Source of the DNA: DATBHW01 sp035307385
Lineage (GTDB): Bacteria > Chloroflexota > Ktedonobacteria > Ktedonobacterales > DATBGS01
Assembly: GCA_035307385.1 (NCBI GenBank)
Contig: DATGID010000110.1
Coordinates: 62,001-126,000, forward strand
DNA length: 64,000 nt
Direction of reading: 5' to 3'
Shown: one piece after another, positions 57,302 through 64,000 of the stretch
Layout of the letters: every line of letters begins with the position of its first letter
Numbering within the stretch: the first letter of the stretch is position 1
Notes under the pieces: model-generated
Seen by the model: only the letters and a program-made list of their open reading frames with translations
What the model was told of the DNA's origin: nothing
Databases searched by the model: none
Translations under genes and position numbers: made by a program

Positions 57302-58156
57302 TTATGCTTGCGATGGGAGCGGAACACCTGGGCTGGACAAGTTGGCGAAAAGGTCGCGCTCGATGGGAGCCTGCGGCTGGGGCTCCGGGTAGACGCGCGA
57401 GAGCGAGGCGCTGCGCATGAAGAAGCGGCTTAGTGGCCGGATGATGTTGTCGGTGAAGCCGGAGGGCTGAATCTGGCTGGCGTGGCTGCGCATGGCGGCC
57501 CACATGGGTGCCTGGTAGCCTGCAACGGGCACGCGCGTGGTGATGGGCGTCATGGCCTCGACGGCAGCCTGTAAATCCATGTCGTGGTTTTTGCCTGCTG
57601 CGCGAGGATTCTGGCGCATGAGTTTCATGACGACCAGGCCCACGTTCAAGAGCTTTCGGGGGCCGGTGGTGTAGTAGAGCTTTTGGGGGTGGCCTGGCTC
57701 GTCTTGCAACTGGTGGAAGGCGGCCAGTGTAGCCTGATTGATTTTGATGTGGTCGGGGTGGCCGTAAGCTCCAAAGGTGTTGAAGGTGACGACGACCTGC
57801 GGGCGCACGCGGCGCATGACTTCGACGACGCGCTCGGTGACTTCTTCGAGGGGCGCGTGCCAGAGACTGCTTTCGTGGTCGTTGTCGGCAGTGCCCATCA
57901 TGCCGCTGTCGCGATAACCAAAGGTGACGACTTCGGTGAAGCCGATGGCTTTGGCGGCGCTGTCCAGTTCGGCCAGGCGCAGCGCGGCGATGGAGGGGAA
58001 GTTGCCAAGAAACTTTTCATCGACGGAGCCGACATCGCCATTGGTGGCGCAGATGAGGGTGGCTTTCGCGCCCTGGGCAACGTAACGGGCGACAAAGGGA
58101 GCGCAGCCAACTTCATCATCTGGATGCGCGAAACAGAGCAGAATACTTTTCTCCAT
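57302..58156 (-). CDS. PIG-L family N-deacetylase
   Basis: A 284-residue protein with the zinc motif AHPDDEVG at residues 10-17, LICATNGDVGS, and YGHPDHIKIN with the third zinc ligand. PIG-L enzymes deacetylate N-acetylglucosaminyl compounds (MshB, BshB type); with a DinB protein convergent next door, a link to a low-molecular-weight thiol pathway is possible but unproven. AAAGGA precedes the ATG. Confidence 0.9.
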   Translation of the reverse strand: MEKSILLCFAHPDDEVGCAPFVARYVAQGAKATLICATNGDVGSVDEKFLGNFPSIAALRLAELDSAAKAIGFTEVVTFGYRDSGMMGTADNDHESSLWHAPLEEVTERVVEVMRRVRPQVVVTFNTFGAYGHPDHIKINQATLAAFHQLQDEPGHPQKLYYTTGPRKLLNVGLVVMKLMRQNPRAAGKNHDMDLQAAVEAMTPITTRVPVAGYQAPMWAAMRSHASQIQPSGFTDNIIRPLSRFFMRSASLSRVYPEPQPQAPIERDLFANLSSPGVPLPSQA

Positions 58157-58347
58157 AGTGGCTGTTCCTTTTCTTCTTCTGTATCCTTTCTCTCAGTGTA
58201 TCACGTTCCCCAGCAATAGGAAAAACGCAAGGGTGGCAGGTTGGCATCGGCATTGCGTTTAAGCTGAGAAGAGGTGGTAGCGAGGATGGTTACCAACAGC
58301 GATAACCGGACTCGCTGCGGAAGTGAATGAAAAGGAGTGAACAACTT

Positions 58348-58641
58348 ATGCATGTGATGGTTCTTGCGGCGATTGATTCGACGCTTGGATGGTTTGCCTG
58401 GATTATTGTTGGTGGTCTGGCGGGAATGGTTGCCGGAATGCTGATGCGCGGCGGTGGCTTCGGTATCATCGGTGATATCGTCGTTGGCATTATCGGCGCG
58501 GTGATCGGGGTGTTTCTGCTGGGCTTGCTGATTAACGGAACAGTTGGATGGATCGGCTCGTTCCTGGTGGCACTGTTTGGCGCGTGCCTGCTGGTTGCGG
58601 TGCTGCGCGCGTTCACCTGGAACCGCACGCGGGCGCTGTAA
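58348..58641 (+). CDS. GlsB/YeaQ/YmgE-type small membrane protein
   Basis: A 97-residue protein with three hydrophobic segments: WFAWIIVGGLAGMVAGMLMRGGGFG, IIGDIVVGIIGAVIGVFLLGLL and GSFLVALFGACLLVAVL. This is the transglycosylase-associated protein family, often stress induced. ATG 58348 follows AAAGGAGTG at about 12 bases. Confidence 0.85.
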   Translation: MHVMVLAAIDSTLGWFAWIIVGGLAGMVAGMLMRGGGFGIIGDIVVGIIGAVIGVFLLGLLINGTVGWIGSFLVALFGACLLVAVLRAFTWNRTRAL

Positions 58642-58660
58642 CTCCGGTTCGCGAATCGTT

Positions 58661-58691
58661 TTGCCCACGCCAGACGGCGTGGGCAATTTTT
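58661..58691 (+). terminator. Terminator after the GlsB-type gene
   Basis: TTGCCCACGC/GCGTGGGCAA (10 bp) around a short loop, followed by TTTTTAT. Its 3' end meets the convergent gene ending at 58690. Confidence 0.88.
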
Positions 58692-59058
58692 ATGGCAGGG
58701 CGCTGGGGATGGGCTGGAGCGTGGCATCATTGACCCATTCGAAGGTGAGCGCTGCCCCGCCGCCTGAAGGGTTCCAACCCGCTTGCAGGGCGGCGAGGAT
58801 GATCTGCCGGACGCGCGCCGGGGTGAGCGGTTCCAGCACAAAGACTTCGCGCACGCGCTCGGGGGGCGCGGTGATGATCGGCCCATAGTTGAGCCATGGG
58901 TCGTCAAAGCGAACGCGGACGCGAAGCTCTTGATTGCCGCGTGATTTCTGCGCAAGCCAGACGCTGAGCGCGACGGCATGGGGGCCAAGGCTGCGAACAC
59001 GCCAGACGTAGTTGACGTTATCGATGGTGATTGGCCTGAGCGCGCTGGCTTTGCTCAT
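58690..59058 (-). CDS. Hypothetical protein
   Basis: A 122-residue protein with NYVWRVRSLGPHAVALSVWLAQ, LRVRVRFDDPWLNYGP and EPLTPARVRQIILAALQAGW, probably a small alpha/beta domain of unknown function. AAGGA precedes ATG 59058. It starts 23 bases after the preceding minus-strand gene and is probably cotranscribed with it. Confidence 0.55.
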   Translation of the reverse strand: MSKASALRPITIDNVNYVWRVRSLGPHAVALSVWLAQKSRGNQELRVRVRFDDPWLNYGPIITAPPERVREVFVLEPLTPARVRQIILAALQAGWNPSGGGAALTFEWVNDATLQPIPSALP

Positions 59059-59081
59059 GGATACGTCCTTGTTGGGATTGG

Positions 59082-59609
59082 CTAAGCATCTTCCATGGGA
59101 ACGAGGTAGACCTGGCTGGCGGTCCATTTTTTGCCGGTCTGGGCCTGGGCACGCAGACGGGCCTGGTTGACGTAGTCTGAAAGCCGTTCGATGGCCTCTC
59201 TGGTTGTGCTGCCGGGCAGGTCGATCTGGTCGAAACGGGTCGCGCCGGGACGCTGGAGTTCGATGACGAGGGCTGCGAGGGCGTGGGCGCGCTCCAGCCA
59301 AGGGTTGGCGCTGGCGCCCTCTTGCCCGGCCAGTTGGCGGGTGGTGACGCGAATCTTGACGCCTTTGGCGCGCTCCCAGTCGCCGCGTCGTTCGCTGGGG
59401 AGCAAGGGCACTTCGATGGTGGCGAGTTGTTGGCCGCCGAGCGCTTTGACATACTCAGCGCCACGAAGGCCGCTGAGCGCTGGCTGGGGTGTCTGGCCGT
59501 TTTGGGCGCCTGGCCCGGCTGCATCAGCCGGGGATTGCTGAGGCGCGGGCGTTGGTTCCTCGGCAGGGGCCTCTTTGGGCTGGTTGGTGCTCTCACTTTT
59601 CTTTGGCAT
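59082..59609 (-). CDS. Hypothetical protein with disordered N-terminus
   Basis: A 175-residue protein. Residues 1-45 are Pro/Ala/Gln-rich and disordered. The rest includes AEYVKALGGQQLATIEVPLLP, HALAALVIELQRPG, and EAIERLSDYVNQARLRAQAQTG. No family recognised. It is upstream of the 122-aa protein on the same strand. Confidence 0.55.
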   Translation of the reverse strand: MPKKSESTNQPKEAPAEEPTPAPQQSPADAAGPGAQNGQTPQPALSGLRGAEYVKALGGQQLATIEVPLLPSERRGDWERAKGVKIRVTTRQLAGQEGASANPWLERAHALAALVIELQRPGATRFDQIDLPGSTTREAIERLSDYVNQARLRAQAQTGKKWTASQVYLVPMEDA

Positions 59610-59667
59610 ACTGCTTTTTCCTTAACAAATGTAGCTCAGTTGGAGCGTTAGCTGATATTGGCACGAT

Positions 59668-62600
59668 TCACACCAGGCGGTTGCGGATGGCATATGCGGC
59701 GGCAGCGGCGCGCGATGTGACATCGATTTTAAGAAAGATGTTGGCAATATGGCGGTTGGCGGTGCGTGGGCTGATGACTAATACTTCGGCGATTTCTTTG
59801 TCGGTTTTGCCATCAGCGACGAGACGCAGCACTTCAAGCTCGCGCGGGGTGAGACCTTTCAGGATGTTGGGGTCGATGGCTGGAGCTCCCGGAAGGGCAG
59901 CGGCGGTTTGCTGCTGCATGTGGGCGGCTTCGGCGCGCAGGGCGATGGCTTGCTCGGTTTGGGCAGACAAACCCAGCGCGCTACTGAGCCGTTCGGCTTC
60001 TTCGGTGAAGCGTTCGATGTCATCGACGAGCGCGGACGCCTGGGCAGGCTGAGAACGCGCTTGAGCCAGCGCGGCCTCGGCCCAGGCGAGCAGGATGTTG
60101 ACTTGCTCGGGCTGGCTGCCAGCGCGGTGACAGAACTCCAGAGCGGCGGCAAAGGCGCGCCTGGCATCGGTCCAGTGTTCCTGCGCAGCGGCGATGCGGC
60201 CCAGGATGCGCTGGGCGCTGATGCCGTAGTATTGGCGCTCGGCCCAGGGTTTGAAACGCTCGGCCAGTCTGGCAGCGGCTTCCAGGTCGCCGCAGCAGAG
60301 CAGCCCTTCGGCAACAAAGGGCAGGTAGAAGTCGGCAGCGAAGCCGACAGGATTGAAGAAGGAGCGCATGGTGGCTTGATCGAGATAGGGTCGGGCGGCT
60401 TCGGGATGGCTGGTCCTGGCAAGAAACCAGCCCAGCAATCCTGCACTGCCCGGCAGCCACTCGAAGCTGATCTGGGCGGCCTGGTAGCCGTCTTCAAAGG
60501 CTTGCTGCGCCTGCTCCAGGTTGCCCAGCCGCCAGGCAAGGATGCCCAGCGCCTGGCGCAAGATGGGTTTGAGGCGGGCGTCGTTGGCGCGTTCGCTTTC
60601 GGCGCGGGCTTCTTCCAGGGCATCGGTGGCGTCGGACCAGCGGCCCTGCGCGAGCGCCAGCACGCCCAGGTTATAGCGCAGCCAGGGGATGGAACGGGTG
60701 ATGCCAAAGCGCGTGGCGAGTGCCAGCCCGGCTTCGGTTTCTTTGAGGGCGTTGGCGGAGTCGCCAATGGCTTGATAGACGATGCCCAGCCCTTCATAGC
60801 CAATCGCGGCGTGGTAAGGGTCGCCAAGTTCCAGCAGGAGGTCGCGGGCCTGCACCTGGAGTTGAATGGCCTGGGCGATTTGTTCGCCCCAGCCCTTGAG
60901 CCAGCCGAGCATGTGCAGGGCAAATGCCTGGCCGCTGCGATCACCAATCTGGATGGCAAGCTGCTGGGATTCGCGCAGCGCGCTTTCGGCGGCTTCGCCC
61001 TGCCCGGCCCCGATCATCAGGACGGCGAGAGATTGCCGCTGCAACATCTGCTCCGTCAAGGTGTTGTCGGTTGAAGGCGCAGATTCGAGGGATGCAAGGG
61101 TGGTTTGCGCGGCCTGGAGATAGCCGAACGCCTGGTCGTATTGGCCGAGTTGGCGATAGGCATCGGAGATGAGCCGGTTCAACTGGGCAAGGCTGAGGGT
61201 GTCGCCGATGGGGCGCTCTTCGTCGAGGGCAGCCTGGAAGCTGCGCAGGGCGGATTGGAACTCGCCCAGGCGAAACCAGCTTTCGGCAAGCCTGCGATGC
61301 ACCTGGCCGGGGCGATAGGTTTGGGCTGGCTCCTGGCTGAGAGGGTCACTGGTGGCTGGCGGCTCGGGAGCGGCTTCGTCCGCGCCTTCGGCTGCGGGCG
61401 CGCCCGCGCTGGTGTCGAGGAGGGCTAGAGCACTGCGATAGAAGCCGATGGCTTCGCGCTGGGCGTGGCGTCCGTCGGCGACATCTCCGGCCAGGATGGT
61501 CCAGTGAATGGCCTGGTGGGTGCGCCCGGCCTGGGTGAAGTGGTGGGCGATTTCGGCAGCATTGCGCTCGGCGGCCTGGCGGGTGCGCGAGCGAGCCTGC
61601 AAGGCGCTGGCGAGCGCGGCGTGCAGGCGGCGGCGGCTGGGACGCGGCAGTTGCCCGGCAAGCAGTTCGCGGGCGATGCGCTGAGCAAAACGATAGGCGT
61701 CGAGCGCGCCCGCGGCATTTTCGCTCTCTTCGTCGGGGACGATCTCGATCAACCCGGCCTCGCTGGCCTCGTCGAGCAGGTCGAGCACGGTTTCCTGGCT
61801 CTGGCCGGTGGCAGCGGCAAGGACATCGGGGTAGAAGGCAGGGCCGCAGAGGGCTGCCGCGCGCAAAAGGTCGCGGCAGGGCGCGCTGAGCGGTTCCAGA
61901 CGCAGGGCGAGGGTCATTTTGATGCTGGGTGGCAGTTCGGGCAATGGGCCGCTGAGCGTTGATTGGCTGCCACGCGCACGCTGCCAGAGACCATCGTGGG
62001 CGACGATCTGGCCGGAGCCTTGCAGGGCGTGGACGAGTTCTTCTATAAAGAAGGGGTTGCCTTCGGCGCGGGCCAGAATGGCCTGGCGGAGATCGGGCGC
62101 GATGCCGCCGGGAAGCAAGCTATCGAGCAGGACGCTGGATGAGCCTTCGCTGAGTGGATTGAGCAGCAGGAGGGTGAAGAGGCGCTGGCGGTTGAGTTCG
62201 GCGATGGCGCGGCCCAGAGCGCTGCCCACGCTGGGATCGATGAAGCCGTTGCGCAGAGCGCCGACGAGCAGGATGTTGGCGCTGCGCAGGCGGGTGGTGA
62301 GGTAGAGCAGGAGTTCGAGGCTGGCGCTGTCGGCCCATTGCAGATCATCGAGGCAGAGCAGGATGGGATGAGATTTGGGCGCTGTATCTTTGCGCGCTTC
62401 GGCCATGCGTTCAAGCAGGGTGGCAAAGCCATCGAGCAGGCCGAACTTTTCCTGGTCGGGCGTGAGCGGTTCCTGGAGGGCTGGCAGGCCAGGGAGCGCG
62501 GCGATTTGCGGGAAAAGCTGGGCCAGCGATTGCAAGCCGATATGCGGCATGACGAGGCTCTGGCTGCTGCTCTCGTTGGCGCTTGTGAGGCCAAGCAGGC

Positions 62601-62949
62601 GGGATAGGCGTTCGGGTGTGAGGCTGCGCAGGTAGGGGCGCAGCGCTTCGGTGAAAGGCAGGTAGGGAGGGAGCAAGCCGGATTCATACGCGCCGCCCCA
62701 AAGGACGATGGCGTTGCTGGATTCGGCTTCGGCGGCGAGTTCGCGCAGGAGGCGTGTTTTGCCGAGACCAGCAGCCCCGGCAACCAGAACGGCGCGAGGG
62801 GTGGTCGGCGCGAAGTGATCGCTGCCGGTGAAGATCGCTTTTAAGGAATGTCGCAGAAGCTCCATCTCCCGCTCGCGGCCCACCAGCGGCGCAGGCGATG
62901 ACGCGGGCCGCTGAGGTGGGGGATTGCTGGCGAAGGGCCACTGTATCAT
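59668..62949 (-). CDS. Large ATP-dependent LuxR-family (LAL/MalT-like) regulator
   Basis: A 1093-residue protein. LVGREREMELL starts an ATPase domain with the P-loop AGAAGLGKTRLL and Walker B LLCLDDLQWAD, plus GNPFFIEELVHAL. About 600 residues of degenerate TPR follow (for example LGEFQSALRSFQAALDEE). The C-terminus is a LuxR helix-turn-helix: LTPRELEVLRLVADGKTDKEIAEVL and SPRTANRHIANIFLK. These regulators bind a small ligand and activate transcription in an ATP-dependent way. The target genes are not visible. Confidence 0.92.
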   Translation of the reverse strand: MIQWPFASNPPPQRPASSPAPLVGREREMELLRHSLKAIFTGSDHFAPTTPRAVLVAGAAGLGKTRLLRELAAEAESSNAIVLWGGAYESGLLPPYLPFTEALRPYLRSLTPERLSRLLGLTSANESSSQSLVMPHIGLQSLAQLFPQIAALPGLPALQEPLTPDQEKFGLLDGFATLLERMAEARKDTAPKSHPILLCLDDLQWADSASLELLLYLTTRLRSANILLVGALRNGFIDPSVGSALGRAIAELNRQRLFTLLLLNPLSEGSSSVLLDSLLPGGIAPDLRQAILARAEGNPFFIEELVHALQGSGQIVAHDGLWQRARGSQSTLSGPLPELPPSIKMTLALRLEPLSAPCRDLLRAAALCGPAFYPDVLAAATGQSQETVLDLLDEASEAGLIEIVPDEESENAAGALDAYRFAQRIARELLAGQLPRPSRRRLHAALASALQARSRTRQAAERNAAEIAHHFTQAGRTHQAIHWTILAGDVADGRHAQREAIGFYRSALALLDTSAGAPAAEGADEAAPEPPATSDPLSQEPAQTYRPGQVHRRLAESWFRLGEFQSALRSFQAALDEERPIGDTLSLAQLNRLISDAYRQLGQYDQAFGYLQAAQTTLASLESAPSTDNTLTEQMLQRQSLAVLMIGAGQGEAAESALRESQQLAIQIGDRSGQAFALHMLGWLKGWGEQIAQAIQLQVQARDLLLELGDPYHAAIGYEGLGIVYQAIGDSANALKETEAGLALATRFGITRSIPWLRYNLGVLALAQGRWSDATDALEEARAESERANDARLKPILRQALGILAWRLGNLEQAQQAFEDGYQAAQISFEWLPGSAGLLGWFLARTSHPEAARPYLDQATMRSFFNPVGFAADFYLPFVAEGLLCCGDLEAAARLAERFKPWAERQYYGISAQRILGRIAAAQEHWTDARRAFAAALEFCHRAGSQPEQVNILLAWAEAALAQARSQPAQASALVDDIERFTEEAERLSSALGLSAQTEQAIALRAEAAHMQQQTAAALPGAPAIDPNILKGLTPRELEVLRLVADGKTDKEIAEVLVISPRTANRHIANIFLKIDVTSRAAAAAYAIRNRLV

Positions 62950-62981
62950 GCTGGGTTCCTGCCTTGCTGAAGGCTGGGCTG

Positions 62982-63452
62982 TTATGGCCTCTGGCTTATT
63001 GGCTTACCAGCCGGTTGAGAGGCGGCAGGAGTGCGCGGCTGGTAGCGTTGGTGATAGACAAAGATGGCGAGAAAGACAATCTCAAAGGCGAGATCGAAGA
63101 TGATATACCCCCAGAAAAACGGGTTAAAGTGAGGCTGAGACGCATCGTAGAGCAAGCCTGCCGGAACGAGCGCGCCGTAGACGATGCCGACGACGACGAG
63201 CGGGCGCACACGCAGCCAGTCTTGCTCGCGGGCCAGCAGGAAGGCTCCGGCGGCGTTGCCCAGGACGATGGCACCGATGAAATGGCCGAGAATGGGCGTC
63301 GGGTCGGTGGCTTTGGGCCAGACACAGGTGGTGGTCTGCGGCAGGCAAAGCGAGGCTTCGAGGTGGAAGAAGAAGATGAGGCCAACGATGAGGTTGAAAA
63401 GGCCAGCCACCAGTGCCAGCAGGCGCTCGTAGCGCGAAAAGGAGCGCTGCAT
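62982..63452 (-). CDS. Four-helix membrane protein
   Basis: A 156-residue protein with about four hydrophobic segments (LLALVAGLFNLIVGLIFFF, GAIVLGNAAGAFLLA, LVVVGIVYGALVPAGLL, IIFDLAFEIVFLAIFVY) and a soluble C-terminal tail. A short Cys-containing loop (CLPQTTTC) lies outside. Function is unknown. It lies just upstream of the LuxR-type gene. Confidence 0.6.
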   Translation of the reverse strand: MQRSFSRYERLLALVAGLFNLIVGLIFFFHLEASLCLPQTTTCVWPKATDPTPILGHFIGAIVLGNAAGAFLLAREQDWLRVRPLVVVGIVYGALVPAGLLYDASQPHFNPFFWGYIIFDLAFEIVFLAIFVYHQRYQPRTPAASQPAGKPISQRP

Positions 63453-63544
63453 TTTCTATCCGCCTTTCCGCCTGCATAGAAATCCTCTGCCTAACCTTGC
63501 TTGCCAGTGATCCAGACCATTATACACTAGATCGTATAGCCTGG

Positions 63545-64000
63545 CTAGAGGGAGGCGGGCTGCTGGGCGCGCAGGTCGGCCAGAGCGCTGGCGAGTTGAT
63601 CTATCTCGGCTTCGGTGTTGTAGAAGCCGAGGGAGGCGCGATTGAATGCAGGCTCGGGGGTGTCGCGGATGATGATGTTGCGCTCGCGCAGCCTGGTGGT
63701 GACATCGGCGGGCGCGATGCCTTCCAGCGAGAAGTGGATGAGTCCGGCCATGTGATCTTTGGGTGTGTGAATGGTGACGCCTTCGATGGCGCTGAGCGCC
63801 TGATAGGCATATTGGCCGAGGGCGGCGATGCGTTGATAGACCCAATCGAGGCCGATGTCCTGTATGAGCCAGTTGAGGCTGGTGGCGAAGGCGCTGAGGG
63901 CGGGTGGATAGAGCGAGGCGGCTTCGTAGCGCTGCGCGCCATCGGCGGGAATGAAGTAGCCTTCGGTGGTGCTGAGGTGGTTTTTGACGCCCATGTAGCC
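63545..64000 (-). CDS. Class V aminotransferase (cysteine desulfurase/isopenicillin N epimerase-like), 5'-partial
   Basis: The last 151 codons of a gene that runs off the right edge (GYMGVKNHLSTTEGYFIPA is the first visible segment). The C-terminal domain has RYEAASLYPPALSAFATSLNWL and GVTIHTPKDHMAGLIHFSL, typical of fold-type I class V enzymes. The PLP-Lys and catalytic Cys lie outside the window, so the activity cannot be decided. The stop is just after SL at 63545. Confidence 0.75.
   Translation of the reverse strand, partial: GYMGVKNHLSTTEGYFIPADGAQRYEAASLYPPALSAFATSLNWLIQDIGLDWVYQRIAALGQYAYQALSAIEGVTIHTPKDHMAGLIHFSLEGIAPADVTTRLRERNIIIRDTPEPAFNRASLGFYNTEAEIDQLASALADLRAQQPASL

Noticed and set aside
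59630..59657. tRNA-like D-arm sequence (TAGCTCAGTTGGAGCG)
   Set aside because: It matches the D-arm consensus, but no acceptor stem, anticodon arm or TPsiC (GGTTCGA) sequence follows. Probably chance or a remnant.

Overview
The window is GC-rich, densely coded and mixed-strand, and it looks like a chromosome segment of a Ktedonobacteria-like Chloroflexota. The reasons are many Ser/Thr kinases, STAND-type ATPases, TPR and LuxR-family regulators, zinc-ribbon membrane proteins and lineage-type hypotheticals. The assignment rests on gene content and style only. Promoters are conspicuous: many genes carry a TTGACA-like -35 and a TATAAT-like -10 separated by 17-18 bp.

Layout. 1-4.5 kb: sugar-binding sensor protein (cut by the left edge), Tat-exported peptide, DUF4331 protein, His-rich small protein, globin. 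4.6-8.2 kb: a leader-linked 183-aa protein, a membrane STAND-like ATPase and a membrane protein. 8.2-9.6 kb: rplJ-rplL behind an L10-type attenuator leader. 9.7-13.2 kb: duplicated-domain lipoprotein, plsY, membrane glycosyltransferase. 13.2-23.7 kb: two antirepressor-like genes with long structured leaders, flanking a CHAT-TPR protein, a zinc-ribbon sensor and a second STAND-TPR ATPase. 23.9-25.7 kb: class III aminotransferase and a catalytically dead signal-peptidase-like lipoprotein. 25.8-26.7 kb: an intergenic block with 23 perfect DnaA boxes and an AT-rich stretch. 26.9-34.4 kb: Ser/Thr kinase, a decayed antirepressor-like gene, an amidase/Clp_N-TIR pair, and a TrkA-type NAD-binding protein. 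34.5-42.9 kb: two more leader-linked genes bracketing GH31, methyltransferases, an HExxH protein and an esterase-like protein, with five parS-like sites between genes. 43-46.5 kb: Ser/Thr kinase, response regulator overlapping plsX. 46.5-64 kb: housekeeping and stress enzymes (PhzF x2, RidA, YbaK, GlxA-type regulator, dehydratase, PIG-L, DinB), a large LuxR-type ATPase and a class V aminotransferase cut by the right edge.

Two signals stand out. First, six copies of one structured RNA leader (A 5.2-5.5, B 14.1-14.3, D 23.5-23.7, F 30.4-30.5, E 34.6-34.9, C 42.6-42.8 kb). Five have near-consensus promoters. A variable-sequence hairpin is conserved by compensatory changes, and a long-range 13-bp helix closes the 3' half. 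Copies A, C and E precede an unrecognised ~190-aa protein family. Copies B, D and F precede P22_AR_N-like antirepressor proteins and also carry arrays of G-run/C-run palindromes between leader and gene. I know of no described RNA class matching it. Second, the DnaA-box block together with the parS cluster suggests an origin-proximal region, although no dnaA, dnaN or parAB gene lies in the window.

Several enzymes have lost canonical catalytic residues (signal peptidase-like, alpha/beta-hydrolase, histidine phosphatase). Two genes are broken at G-runs and one antirepressor-like gene carries two frameshifts. The G-run breaks could be assembly errors.
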